Shown here piece by piece: positions 43,598-51,958 of a stretch of DNA of 64,000 nt. A program made the position numbers and the translations under genes. The notes beneath the pieces were generated by a model. The model had not been told where the DNA came from and did not search any database. It saw only the letters and a program-made list of their open reading frames with translations. Source of the stretch: Elusimicrobiota bacterium (GTDB lineage Bacteria; Elusimicrobiota; Elusimicrobia; JACQPE01); NCBI GenBank assembly GCA_016180815.1, contig JACPAN010000007.1:1-64000 (forward strand), given 5' to 3'. Each line of letters opens with the position of its first letter. Positions within the stretch are counted from its first letter, which is position 1.

Positions 43598-44695
43598 CTA
43601 GTTGATATTCAGCACTTTTAGGCTAATATTCAACAAATCTTTTTCCACATTGGGACGGATTTGGGACGGTTCCAAATGAACTTGCGGCTTCACCGCTGCC
43701 ATTCCCGCATCAAAAATCTCCATGTTAACGGCCAAATGGCTGTTGGCCAAATGGGCATAGCGCTGCGTCATTTGGGCCGTAGCATGGCCCAAAATGCTTT
43801 GTAAGGCCGGGATATCCTTGGTCCGCATCACAAAGTGGCTAGCGAAGGTGTGGCGCAAATCATGCCATCTAAAATCCCTAATCCCTGCCTCTTTAAGCGC
43901 CCGGTCAAAATACCGCCGCATCATAATCTCCGGCAATTCAAATACGGAGCCGGACTCTTTCGGTCCCAAAGAAAGCAAAACCTGCCGGAGCTTGGAGGAA
44001 ACCGGAATTTCCCTCTTTTTGCCGGACTTGGATTTCAAAATATAAATAAAGCCCCTTTCAACGTCCACGTTTTTCCAATCCAAACTCAAAAGCTCGGATT
44101 TGCGCATCCCGGTCATCATCGCGCAGACCAAAGCAGGGTAAAGCCTTGGATGCGCGGCTTTAAGCAAGGCCGCCATCTCTTCTTGAGACAAATAGCGCAG
44201 CCGCTTATTGTCCTCCTGTAGTTTCTTTACCTTGGAAGCGGGGTTATGCCCCGAAAACTTCTCCCAATCAATGGCCCGGTAAAAAATACTGGAAAGAAAA
44301 GCATGGTAGCGGTTCACCGCCGCCGGCGAAAGATTGGCCTTAAGTCCGTTTAAATAGGCCGTAATGTCTAAAATGCTGATCTGATCCAGCCTTTTATCCC
44401 CGAATACCTCCGAAAGCTTTTTGACATAGGGCCAAGTCGTCCTGGCGCCCTTTTTGGTTTTGGCGTAATGCTCCCAATACAAATTCGCCATTTCCCTAAA
44501 AGTGATCGAGGGTTTGTTGCGCTCCGGAAAAAATTTTCCCTCGGCTATCTCGGTCAGTCTTTTATTTAAAGCCTGAACCGCCAAAGTCTTGCTGGTACCC
44601 ACGCGCTCTCTAAAGCGCCTTCCCTGGTGGTGATAGTCCACATACCAAATATCGCCCCTCAAGCGCAGGGACCCCATTCCTTTCGCTTTATTCAT
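43598..44695 (-). CDS. int: Tyrosine recombinase/phage-type integrase
   Basis: 365 residues with an N-terminal AP2-like arm-binding domain (GDIWYVDYHHQGRRFRERVG), a core-binding SAM-like domain (66-150) and the catalytic domain. Catalytic residues visible: Arg198 (MTGMRKSEL), His278-x-x-Arg281 (HDLRHTFASH), His304 (ILGHATAQ) and Tyr313 (TQRYAHL). The stop lies four bases from the tRNA-derived repeat, the usual place for an integrase acting on a tRNA gene. Start ATG at 44695. It should excise or integrate the 43558-52086 element. Confidence 0.93.
   Translation of the reverse strand: MNKAKGMGSLRLRGDIWYVDYHHQGRRFRERVGTSKTLAVQALNKRLTEIAEGKFFPERNKPSITFREMANLYWEHYAKTKKGARTTWPYVKKLSEVFGDKRLDQISILDITAYLNGLKANLSPAAVNRYHAFLSSIFYRAIDWEKFSGHNPASKVKKLQEDNKRLRYLSQEEMAALLKAAHPRLYPALVCAMMTGMRKSELLSLDWKNVDVERGFIYILKSKSGKKREIPVSSKLRQVLLSLGPKESGSVFELPEIMMRRYFDRALKEAGIRDFRWHDLRHTFASHFVMRTKDIPALQSILGHATAQMTQRYAHLANSHLAVNMEIFDAGMAAVKPQVHLEPSQIRPNVEKDLLNISLKVLNIN
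43651..43669 (+). repeat. Paired TGGGACGG direct repeats near left junction
   Basis: TGGGACGG at 43651-43658 and 43662-43669 (11-bp spacing) within the end of the integrase gene, 57 bp inside copy B. The same pair with the same spacing is 107 bp inside copy A (51925-51943). Candidate integrase arm-type binding sites. Confidence 0.55.
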
Positions 44696-44706
44696 AAGAA
44701 GCTATT

Positions 44707-44931
44707 TTACCCTATAACTTTGTGGGCATTTACCCAGCGATCAATCTCCGCTACTTCAAAACGCAATGCCCGTCCAAATTTCACAATGCACGATGGAGGT
44801 ATTTTTCTGATGCAAACCCACGTATAAATCGTGCTTTTGGGAAGACTGAGGTATTCGCAGAGGCCCTCAATATCGAGAAGGCGCTTTTCCGCCGCCCGAT
44901 CTTGATTTAGCGCTGCTTCTTCATTGATCAT
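44707..44931 (-). CDS. Excisionase-like helix-turn-helix protein
   Basis: 74 residues with a MerR-like/AlpA-type winged helix: LLDIEGLCEYLSLPKSTIYT, then CIVKFGRALRFEVAEIDRWV. These proteins bind element ends and guide the integrase toward excision. It lies 11 bp upstream of the integrase start and overlaps the replication-relaxation gene by ATGA. Confidence 0.8.
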   Translation of the reverse strand: MINEEAALNQDRAAEKRLLDIEGLCEYLSLPKSTIYTWVCIRKIPPSCIVKFGRALRFEVAEIDRWVNAHKVIG

Positions 44932-45761
44932 ATTATGGTCTCAGTTAAAGAAAATTTGCGGCCAAAGGGATTAAAAAATTCGCATCGCCCCAGTGACTGC
45001 TTAAAATCTTGCAAATCGCACACATAAAGCCCGGGAGAATAATCTTCTTCAGCAAGGGCAAGAAGATGGGATTTTATAGCCGGAGTCCCGGCAACATAAA
45101 ACAAATAGGGTCTTGGGCTGCACATGGGCGCATCCAAAGAATCCCAATACTCTTTGTACCGGGCATTGCTTTTTAAATGAAGCTCAAGCTCGAAACGTCT
45201 TTGCCGGTCCCCGATAAATACCATCATATCCGGCACGACTTCCATTTCTTGCTCAAAGCCTTTGAGGGCCTCGGCCATAAACTCTTGGCGCACCTGCCGT
45301 TCTGATTTCACCTTAAGCCCCAATCCCTTGGTCAATGTTAAAGCACAGGCATTAATTAAAAGGGCATGGTGCAGCTCAACTTCTTTGGGCCAGCCGGTAG
45401 AAGCATGAGAGAAGCGGTTGATCTGCCTTTTAATAAGCTGCCAATGTCCTTTACTGGAAAGCCTAAAAAGCATGTTTTGGCGCATGCTCAAGCGTTCCAA
45501 ATACCCATGTTCAACCAGCTTTAACAGGCGCTTATAAACCCTGGTGAATATGCCCCTAGCTGAAGCCGCCTGGTCCAAAAATAACCAAGGAACCGTTTCG
45601 CTATTAACTTCCTTAAAGAACCCAGCCCAAATTTGGCCCAAGGAACTAGCCCCATGAGCCTCAAGACACGAAAATATGGCCAAATCCCTATCATTTAACT
45701 CGCACCCTGAACCAGAATCCCTATCCAAAATCTCAAGATTTCCCTTAAATTCTTCATTCAT
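44928..45761 (-). CDS. Replication-relaxation family protein (copy 2)
   Basis: 277 residues, paralogous to the protein at 39351-40205. Shared points: LNDRDLAIFSCLEAHGASSL winged helix with LGQIWAGFF, GWPKEVELHHALLINACALT, and VVPDMMVFIGDRQRRFELEL then HLKSNARYKEYW (PD...ExE...KS.xRY). It lies between excisionase and an inverted repeat. Probably initiates rolling or relaxase-driven processing of the element; no separate relaxase or Rep gene is in the 8.5-kb element. Confidence 0.7.
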   Translation of the reverse strand: MNEEFKGNLEILDRDSGSGCELNDRDLAIFSCLEAHGASSLGQIWAGFFKEVNSETVPWLFLDQAASARGIFTRVYKRLLKLVEHGYLERLSMRQNMLFRLSSKGHWQLIKRQINRFSHASTGWPKEVELHHALLINACALTLTKGLGLKVKSERQVRQEFMAEALKGFEQEMEVVPDMMVFIGDRQRRFELELHLKSNARYKEYWDSLDAPMCSPRPYLFYVAGTPAIKSHLLALAEEDYSPGLYVCDLQDFKQSLGRCEFFNPFGRKFSLTETII

Positions 45762-45810
45762 TGAACTTTACCTCCAACCCCACCCCCGCCGGCGGCCGCA
45801 GTCCCGAGCA

Positions 45811-45863
45811 CTTCCCGACTCCCCTACCACAACCACACTGGTTGGGGGAGGGGAGTCGGGAAG
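45811..45863. repeat. Inverted repeat, candidate origin (copy 2)
   Basis: Perfect 15-bp arms CTTCCCGACTCCCCT at 45811-45825 and its complement at 45849-45863, with an inner CAACC-ACACT-GGTTG stem. Shares TTCCCGAC plus C-run with the inner arms of copy 1 and lies 50 bp upstream of the second replication-relaxation gene. Confidence 0.75.
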
Positions 45864-45920
45864 GCGCAGGGCGGCCCTGGCCGCGGTTCTCCGACGAAGG
45901 CCGGCGGCGGACCCCATGTT

Positions 45921-46160
45921 TCACCTAGCTGAACTCTCAGCCACCATCTCAGCTAGGGGTTCAAGACCTGTTTCCAAATAATTCCTACCCTTCTTCTTAA
46001 GGGCTTTGGAGCAATTGGGGCACTCCTGAGCCCTCTTTAACAGATCACGCCATCTTTTATCCCCTACCAGCCTGCCGACTAATGTCACCATCTCAACGCT
46101 CCTGTCGAACCTCTTCTCAGCCGTCATCGTGCGATACCGTTCTATTCCGTCATTTTCCAT
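45921..46160 (-). CDS. Small hypothetical protein with CxxC
   Basis: 79 residues from ATG 46160, which has an excellent ribosome site (AAAGGAGGTAACC). The product has MTLVGRLVGDKRWRDLLKRA-type helices and an ECPNCSKAL pair that may bind metal. First gene transcribed toward the replication-relaxation gene; could be a regulator. No family recognised. Confidence 0.55.
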   Translation of the reverse strand: MENDGIERYRTMTAEKRFDRSVEMVTLVGRLVGDKRWRDLLKRAQECPNCSKALKKKGRNYLETGLEPLAEMVAESSAR

Positions 46161-46239
46161 GGTTACCTCCTTTTGTTGCATACGCAATCCACACTATAGC
46201 GCCACTAAAATCAATCCTGAGCGGGTCAAAAACCCCGAA

Positions 46240-46330
46240 GGTACGCTGAGGTACGGCAAATGAACGAGCACAATTTTTTAGTCAGAAAAATCAACGATAT
46301 TTAACGACCTGACAGGTACGTGTGGGTACG
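46240..46330. repeat. GGTACG hexamers at 10-bp spacing (two pairs)
   Basis: GGTACG starts at 46240 and 46250, and at 46315 and 46325. Between them, AACG recurs at 46293 and 46303. They lie in the 451-bp gene-free stretch 46161-46611, upstream of the small CxxC protein gene. Same layout as the TTTACG and ATAACG arrays. Confidence 0.7.
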
Positions 46331-46463
46331 TCGTTAAAACGCATACGCTAAGTTGCGGAAAAGATTGTCTTTTTATCATCCGAGGCGCTTTTCTTTCCAT
46401 GAAAAAAACTATAGCGCGTCCATGAGGCCAAATTCCGGAATTGAAGGGAAAGGAACTAAAACA

Positions 46464-46568
46464 ATAACGTTCTATAACGAATTATAACGAACTGGCTGTT
46501 CGGAAAAATCTTTTTCCGACGAGAAAGGAGGTTTGAATCAAGTGAAATGAAAATAACGTCTTATAACG
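46464..46568. repeat. ATAACG hexamers at 10-bp spacing (three plus two copies)
   Basis: ATAACG starts at 46464, 46474 and 46484 and again at 46553 and 46563. Between the groups lies a stem CGGAAAAA-TC-TTTTTCCG (46501-46518) and a strong AAGGAGG site. The only ORF after it is 22 codons (MKITSYNEFQRV...), read toward the metallophosphoesterase gene on the opposite strand. No other gene is visible in 46161-46611. Confidence 0.75.
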
Positions 46569-46611
46569 AGTTTCAGCGCGTGCAGGTTAAAGTTCGGAAA
46601 AAACAAGCTTT

Positions 46612-47214
46612 CTAAGACCGCTGGTCTTTATCAGCAGGATCCTTTGTTCTCATAGAAATGCATCGGCCATCGCGATGACCAGGATTATTCTGCAATCTCT
46701 TAAGCAGGGTTCCGCAATAACGGCACTTGAATTCCCGTGGCGATTCTTCGGCCTTAATGAGTTCCTCGATGGTCCTTGGAGTAAAATCCCAAACATCCAC
46801 CCCTACATTAATGACCCAGCCTATACGCTTCCATTTCTCATGGATATGGCCGCAAAGGAGCTTTCGATTCGTGGCGATCGGATGATGTTGGAGCATCCAG
46901 CCGTTCCATTCCAGCTTTTCATGGACCTCGGTGAATCCGCCCTCGAGCATTTGCCGGGCGCTGCGGTCATGATTGCCAAGGATCAGTATTTTCTTAGCCC
47001 CACTGAGCCGGTGAAGAATCCCCGGCCACTCTGAATTTTTTCCCAAGGCGAAATCACCAAGATGATAGACCGCATCTTCAGATCCGACGACCGTATTCCA
47101 GCGTCTAATCAATTCGGCATTCATTTCCTCGACTGAACCAAATGGGCGGGAACAATACTTAATCACGTTAGCGTGATTAAAGTGAGTATCTGCCGTAAAG
47201 AATACTTTCGCCAT
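46612..47214 (-). CDS. Metallophosphoesterase (calcineurin-like)
   Basis: 200 residues. All family motifs occur in order: DTHFNH (residues 9-14), GD in YHLGDFAL, GNHDRS, H in LQHHPI and GHIHEKW. Two metal ions would be held by these residues. The C-terminal 45 residues have a short CRYC zinc-like pair and basic tail, beyond the usual 150-160-residue domain. Similar stand-alone enzymes occur in phages and mobile elements as phosphodiesterases; substrate unknown. It follows the AbiEii gene by 11 bp. Confidence 0.85.
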   Translation of the reverse strand: MAKVFFTADTHFNHANVIKYCSRPFGSVEEMNAELIRRWNTVVGSEDAVYHLGDFALGKNSEWPGILHRLSGAKKILILGNHDRSARQMLEGGFTEVHEKLEWNGWMLQHHPIATNRKLLCGHIHEKWKRIGWVINVGVDVWDFTPRTIEELIKAEESPREFKCRYCGTLLKRLQNNPGHRDGRCISMRTKDPADKDQRS

Positions 47215-47225
47215 GATTCGTCGAC

Positions 47226-48167
47226 CTAGAAATCGGGGGCTTGTTCCCGGATTCGTTTGATAATTTCTGAGAATTTCGGACGCGGCGGCATTAGCATGAT
47301 GCTCATCACCTCGAATTCCCTATCGAAAAGTTCATAGGTACCAGCATTTTTGAGCGTAAATGCATCTCGGGTGCCGAATTCCTTCGCATCCGTTGTTCTG
47401 AGTTTTTGCTTCTTATAGCTTTCATATTCAGCCGTACCGATGAATTCCCGTACCCTCTTGACACCCAGCAACATGTAAAGGTCGTAGTAGTGCCTCAAGA
47501 AATGCCGTGGTTTGTCTTTTTCCGGATCATTGCGTTCACGATGCTGCCGGAAACGGCGGCAAATCGTCTGTAGTTTATCGACAAAGGTGTATTCCGGATT
47601 AAAACATTTGACGCCGAGGGCACGGTTGTTAATCACTGCGATCTTGGCGTCTAAAGCCCTGTCCAGAGCCCAACTGCTGAAATCACACGGCTCATTGGGC
47701 GCAGTTTTATCAAAGCCGACTTCTAATAAGACTTCTTTCCTCAACTCAGGAACCGCTGGGAAGCACGATTCGTATTTCAAGTTGATCCCGCCATTTTGAG
47801 CTTTGGGATCATCATATTCGCGATTCCGTTCCACGATAATGCCGGGTATCTTGATACGTTTAGCCAAATCATCATAGAAAGCAAAGCGAGCCTCAATATG
47901 CGACGGCCTGTCGCCCTTGGTATTCAGTTGGGCAGGCGCATCAAAACGAATATCAATGTCTTCTGAGAAGCGTTCAATAATACACCAGCCCTTTGAAAGG
48001 GAGGTTCCACCTTTCATCTCGAATTGAAGCCCGGATTGCTGCAATCCCCAGAGGCAATGCATGATCCAGTAATCTTTTTCGACAATGGCTGGGCGCAGAT
48101 TCTTTTCGTCGCCAATTAATTCAAAAAGCCCCTTAGCATCGCTTAAGGTGTGGAGAAATTTAGACAT
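47226..48167 (-). CDS. abiEii: AbiEii-type nucleotidyltransferase toxin
   Basis: 313 residues from ATG 48167 (the frame extends further upstream). It carries the nucleotidyltransferase pattern FEMKGGTSLSKGW then RFSEDIDIRFD (GGTSL...SxDIDI), followed by the DUF1814 helical part (FVDKLQTICRRFRQH, FLRHYYDLYMLL). AbiEii toxins block growth by modifying tRNA 3' ends or similar targets; paired antitoxin is upstream and overlaps by 8 bp. Type IV/type II-like toxin-antitoxin abortive infection module. Confidence 0.88.
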   Translation of the reverse strand: MSKFLHTLSDAKGLFELIGDEKNLRPAIVEKDYWIMHCLWGLQQSGLQFEMKGGTSLSKGWCIIERFSEDIDIRFDAPAQLNTKGDRPSHIEARFAFYDDLAKRIKIPGIIVERNREYDDPKAQNGGINLKYESCFPAVPELRKEVLLEVGFDKTAPNEPCDFSSWALDRALDAKIAVINNRALGVKCFNPEYTFVDKLQTICRRFRQHRERNDPEKDKPRHFLRHYYDLYMLLGVKRVREFIGTAEYESYKKQKLRTTDAKEFGTRDAFTLKNAGTYELFDREFEVMSIMLMPPRPKFSEIIKRIREQAPDF

Positions 48168-48732
48168 AGGCTTCTTGAAACACTCGCTTAGCGGCTGAGT
48201 TGCCGTAGCGCTCAAGACATTCAGACATCTTATCGCGATCAAACTCAAGGAGGTGTGACTTTAGATTCCTTCGCACGGCTGAAACATCATCAGGAAGATT
48301 CTTAAGGTTGTTCAACAAATCGACGAGCAAGTACTCCTTGGTGTACGCTTTGGGATAAGCGGGGACAAGCCGGAACTTAAAATGCTTATTACCCAACTGG
48401 AAATCTCCAGCCCGTTTGTGGTTGTAAACGATATAGGTATGGTAGAGCTGAGTCAATCCAAGCCCCAGATCATTGAAATTATCATAGGAGGTCAGCAGAA
48501 AGTCATCGGTTTTAAGGAAGGCACGAACGAGTTCCCGGTCGTCCGGCGGCGCCGCTCCAAAAACGGTCTCTTTAGGGCGGCAATAAAGCCCCCCGGCAAG
48601 CCTACTTACTTCCCCTCTCTCGACAAGAGTCTTTAAATCGCGGTCTACGGCGCTTGTCAACCCAGTCAAATCCTGCCGCCGATAGACGCGCCCCGGCACC
48701 ATTGCTTTTTTGAGTTTTTCCGCATTTTTCAT
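48160..48732 (-). CDS. abiEi: AbiEi-type antitoxin/transcriptional regulator
   Basis: 190 residues from ATG 48732 (GAGGTGG ribosome site). The N-terminal winged helix (VYRRQDLTGLTSAVDRDLKT, LVERGEVSRLAGGLYCRPK) represses its own promoter in known systems; the C-terminal domain neutralises the toxin. It overlaps abiEii by 8 bp, as usual. Confidence 0.85.
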   Translation of the reverse strand: MKNAEKLKKAMVPGRVYRRQDLTGLTSAVDRDLKTLVERGEVSRLAGGLYCRPKETVFGAAPPDDRELVRAFLKTDDFLLTSYDNFNDLGLGLTQLYHTYIVYNHKRAGDFQLGNKHFKFRLVPAYPKAYTKEYLLVDLLNNLKNLPDDVSAVRRNLKSHLLEFDRDKMSECLERYGNSAAKRVFQEAYV

Positions 48733-48867
48733 CAGTCCACCTCGGATACCCATAGTATAAACCCAAAACAGTAAAATTGCAAGTATTTTTTATTAAATTT
48801 CATGCACTTTGGCTACAATTTTAGGGGCATTTTAGAAGCCTTAGATTATTGACCAAGCAGAAAGGAA

Positions 48868-49371
48868 TTACGGCGATTGTATAGTGTTTTTTACCAACGC
48901 CTTAAGCTCATCCATCGGAAAAATCTTGCCGTACGGCGTATCGTTGATGTCGGATATGGCCTCGTCCAGGCTTTTGCCATCCCAATGCAGCCACCTGTAA
49001 TTTAAGGCCATATCATTCATGCAGCCCAAAACCTGCTTGCTTTGGGTCCGGGCATAAACGAATTGATCGCAGTCCACAAGGAACGCCTGAACCGCAGCCG
49101 CAGAAAACCCCTCATAAACCAACAACCTGCGCCAATTCTCCCGAAAAATCTCCGGCAGCCGCTCCCGCAAGTCCTTTCTAGAAACATCCACAACCAAAAA
49201 ATTAACCAACGTCTTCTCATTGGCAAAAAGCAAGCACTTTTTGCGGTCAATAAAAATCAAATTCGCATACCAGGCCCCCAAAACCGCCCCCGGCTCCACA
49301 CCTGAGTAAAGCCCGGCTTCCCCTAGTCCCAACTCGACTAGTAATTTCTTAGTACATCGAATCAGTTGCAT
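48868..49371 (-). CDS. DUF6933-like protein
   Basis: 167 residues starting MQLIRCTKKLLVELGL, then AWYANLIFIDRKKCLLFANE and LGCMNDMALNYRWL. The 'RCTKKLL', 'WYANLx' and 'SxxGxMND' points match the DUF6933 family, common beside toxin-antitoxin and defence genes but without known action. Separate promoter region (about 135 bp) toward the abiE pair. Confidence 0.75.
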   Translation of the reverse strand: MQLIRCTKKLLVELGLGEAGLYSGVEPGAVLGAWYANLIFIDRKKCLLFANEKTLVNFLVVDVSRKDLRERLPEIFRENWRRLLVYEGFSAAAVQAFLVDCDQFVYARTQSKQVLGCMNDMALNYRWLHWDGKSLDEAISDINDTPYGKIFPMDELKALVKNTIQSP

Positions 49372-49410
49372 TTATCAAATTCAAACATGCATCGGAATAA
49401 AGCTCTTGGG

Positions 49411-50385
49411 CTATTCGATACCCAGGTTTAACAAGTTAGAGGAAATCGTTTTATTTTCAATCCTCGAACAAGCAAGCATCATTTCCTTTAAGTTGAAAGA
49501 AAGCCTCAAGCAGAACTGTCTTTGTTTTTCTAAATAATTTTCCGTTGCTTTAACAGTTCTTATCAATTTATGTGCACCTTTAACTCGCCACTGATTTAAT
49601 TCTTTGAAGTTCTCAATGCCATCCATTACTTCTTTGTAATTTTGGTAATTTTCCTTGAAATACAAAGCCAATAAATTCCACTTTTGCTTTTTCTCCAGGA
49701 GATCATTTTTTATTGGTGACTGCACTTTTTTAGCAATGGTTTTTTCTGTTATATCCAACATCGAATACAAGTCGTGAGCCCATCGATTGAATGCCTTTTC
49801 TGTATTGTAAGAAAGAGGTCGTAGGGAATCGGGCAATTCTTCGGGCAACGAAGAAAACAGCATATCGGGATCAAAAAACTTTTGAATTTGTAATGCGTAC
49901 CGATGGATAGCTTCATGGGCACTCATTTTATCCGGAAATTTACCATGCAGGATTGGATTTGCATAGCGAGACTCAATCCTTGCTCCTTGCGCTAATTTTT
50001 TATCCAGCTGCCTAGATTTCCAAAATAACTGATCTTTATAAGAAAGCTGAGCTAAATGGGGCTCGAGTGCCATGATGCATGGTGTACTACCGTTGTATTT
50101 GGCCCAGACGAATTGCTGAATACCAGAAGGTTCAATATGAGTAGGCACATCGCTTCGGGTATAAAAGCGATAGCTTTCAAAATGATAGTAAGGATCATTT
50201 CGATAATGATCCAAAATATCAGATTCAAAAAAATAAGGCCGAAGCCTATAGCCATATTTTCTATATAGTTTAGAGTAAGGGCCAAACTTCTTTCTCAACA
50301 GAATATTGTAAAGGCTTCCAAAAAAGTAGCCTGTCCCCTTTTCCCTCCGATTAGCAATCCAGGGAACACTCGGTATTTGAGCCAC
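49411..50385 (-). CDS. Hypothetical protein, possibly truncated at N-terminus
   Basis: 324 codons from GTG 50385. The first about 30 residues (REKGTGYFFGSLYNILL) are encoded by a sequence like the widespread GGGGACAGGCTACTTTTT repeat, so the true start may be lost or further down. The body is helical and Lys/Tyr-rich (YSKLYRKYGYRLRPYFFESD, AHEAIHRYALQIQKFF). No family recognised. Base composition is visibly more AT-rich than its flanks. Confidence 0.4.
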   Translation of the reverse strand: MAQIPSVPWIANRREKGTGYFFGSLYNILLRKKFGPYSKLYRKYGYRLRPYFFESDILDHYRNDPYYHFESYRFYTRSDVPTHIEPSGIQQFVWAKYNGSTPCIMALEPHLAQLSYKDQLFWKSRQLDKKLAQGARIESRYANPILHGKFPDKMSAHEAIHRYALQIQKFFDPDMLFSSLPEELPDSLRPLSYNTEKAFNRWAHDLYSMLDITEKTIAKKVQSPIKNDLLEKKQKWNLLALYFKENYQNYKEVMDGIENFKELNQWRVKGAHKLIRTVKATENYLEKQRQFCLRLSFNLKEMMLACSRIENKTISSNLLNLGIE

Positions 50386-50403
50386 CGAACAGACCCGCTA
50401 TCT

Positions 50404-50940
50404 TCAGGCTGCATTGAATCCAAACCCTTTTTCGCATTGAATTCGTACATCACAGGCTTCTATCAGTTCATTTGCAGTCCTTCCGTTAAAATAAAACAAT
50501 TCCACCTGTTTGCCAAAACCTTTTACGACCCTAACTGCTGGGATAAAATCAGCATCTCCCGAGCATAATATTGCGACATCGTAATTAGAATTTGCCGCAT
50601 GGCGAACTAAATCGATGGCTAATTTAACATCTACGCCTTTTTGGATTTGTTTCCCTCCAGCATTATGTCCACCCCCCAGATGCGTCTCGCAGTGATTCAG
50701 CTCCCTGAATCTTTGATGAAGTTGCCATCGAGGATCTTTCTCTGAACCTACATAAGAATCATAAAAATACGCTCTAACCAAATATCGATTATCTCGCGTG
50801 AGTTTTCCAAAAAACGATACAAAATCGGTTTTTTGGGCAGCATAACCAGCTTGTTTGCAACTTTCAAATAGATAGTTACCGTCAATGAAGATCATTACTC
50901 GTCCAAAAAGTGCTGTGGGATCAAATTTACCTGGGATCAT
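50404..50940 (-). CDS. NYN-domain (LabA/DUF88-like) ribonuclease
   Basis: 178 residues. PIN-like acidic motifs are in place: VMIFIDGNYLFESCK (first Asp), GVDVKLAIDLVRHA (second pair) and AILCSGDADFIPAV (SGDxDF, third). This is the NYN family of RNases associated with phage defence and RNA processing. C-terminus is short. It is transcribed after the 285-residue gene and before the 324-codon gene. Confidence 0.85.
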   Translation of the reverse strand: MIPGKFDPTALFGRVMIFIDGNYLFESCKQAGYAAQKTDFVSFFGKLTRDNRYLVRAYFYDSYVGSEKDPRWQLHQRFRELNHCETHLGGGHNAGGKQIQKGVDVKLAIDLVRHAANSNYDVAILCSGDADFIPAVRVVKGFGKQVELFYFNGRTANELIEACDVRIQCEKGFGFNAA

Positions 50941-50976
50941 TACCGTTTAGCGTATCCCCGAAATTTTAAATTCATT

Positions 50977-51834
50977 TCAAATGTATATCCATTGTTCTTC
51001 TTCTGGTTGCCAACCCATCTTCATGCCATTGGGGCCGCGTTCCAAAACGACGAACTGGCGAAGGGATGGGAAAAGGTAGGGCTCGATAGGATTTTTTGCC
51101 CATGGATTATGATAAAGCCCGGCAAGCACACCGAGCCTGTCCCCGCTTGTATCCCTGGGCTCCAAAAAGAGAACGCCGCTAATTCGAGTATTTTGTGGCT
51201 GAGCCAAAAAAATATTTTTTGACAAGATCCCGGCTCCAAACCTCCTTGAAACAGCACCGTGTCTGGGCCCACCAAATGTCATGGTTATTGCACCAAAAAG
51301 AGCGTATTCAATAGCCTTGGCAAAAAAGGCATTGCCGTGGCCATTGCCCAACACAATCAATAAAGGTTTATTAAGGTCTTTCACCGCACCATATTTGCTT
51401 GCCTTTTTAGAAATCACTTTCTGAATAAGTTCAGCTTCCGTTTCCAAGTTTGCCCCTATGGTAGTGACGTTCATTGGGATACCATTGGATGCCCGACTGT
51501 TCTCGTGCTTTATTTCGGCGCGATTACGAAAAATGCACGCTACTTCACAATAAAATTCATCGTCAGCCACCTTGCCTGCTGAAAAGTCCGGCGTCTTGCT
51601 GCCTAATGCCGGAGAATAAGAAACCTCTAATCCTTGTGATTCGAGCAGCCTCCAAAAAGCTAATTCATAAGTTGCCGCAAGTCTGTCGTCTGCATTGGCC
51701 AACAGACGTGGCTCAATCGCTTGGCACAGATTAGATGGGGAACTATTTAGCCAGCGTTTTACCAGAACGCAAAATTCTTCAAGCAACTGATCATGAACAC
51801 CATGATTCATATTAGTTTGTATCTTTTGAACCAT
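50977..51834 (-). CDS. PD-(D/E)xK-like hypothetical protein
   Basis: 285 residues. Near residue 75-105 the order GLEVSYSPALGSKTPDFSAG followed by DEFYCEVACIF reads as PD...ExxC, close to the core of restriction-endonuclease-like folds, although the usual Lys is replaced. The C-terminal half (VLGNGHGNAFFAKAIEYALF) has a possible Rossmann turn. First gene of the cargo set inside the right end of the element; 88 bp upstream are CGTTAACG palindromes. Confidence 0.5.
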   Translation of the reverse strand: MVQKIQTNMNHGVHDQLLEEFCVLVKRWLNSSPSNLCQAIEPRLLANADDRLAATYELAFWRLLESQGLEVSYSPALGSKTPDFSAGKVADDEFYCEVACIFRNRAEIKHENSRASNGIPMNVTTIGANLETEAELIQKVISKKASKYGAVKDLNKPLLIVLGNGHGNAFFAKAIEYALFGAITMTFGGPRHGAVSRRFGAGILSKNIFLAQPQNTRISGVLFLEPRDTSGDRLGVLAGLYHNPWAKNPIEPYLFPSLRQFVVLERGPNGMKMGWQPEEEQWIYI

Positions 51835-51924
51835 ACACCATCACTACATGCCATTTACTCATTTTACCGCATGCCAACGATAACGTTTTACGTTAACGAA
51901 AATCGTAGCATGCTGAATTAATTT

Positions 51925-51943
51925 TGGGACGGTCCTGGGACGG
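51925..51943 (+). repeat. Paired TGGGACGG direct repeats near right junction
   Basis: TGGGACGG at 51925-51932 and 51936-51943, 11-bp spacing, the same as the pair at 43651-43669. Placed 107 bp inside copy A of the tRNA-derived repeat. Candidate arm-type sites. They lie in a 347-bp gene-free stretch (51835-52181). Confidence 0.55.
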
Positions 51944-51958
51944 ATGGGATCAAAAATC

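Noticed and set aside
46547-46615. 22-codon ORF (MKITSYNEFQRV...) after an AAGGAGG site
   Set aside because: Spacing from the ribosome site is too long and the codons coincide with the ATAACG array; convergent to a real gene.
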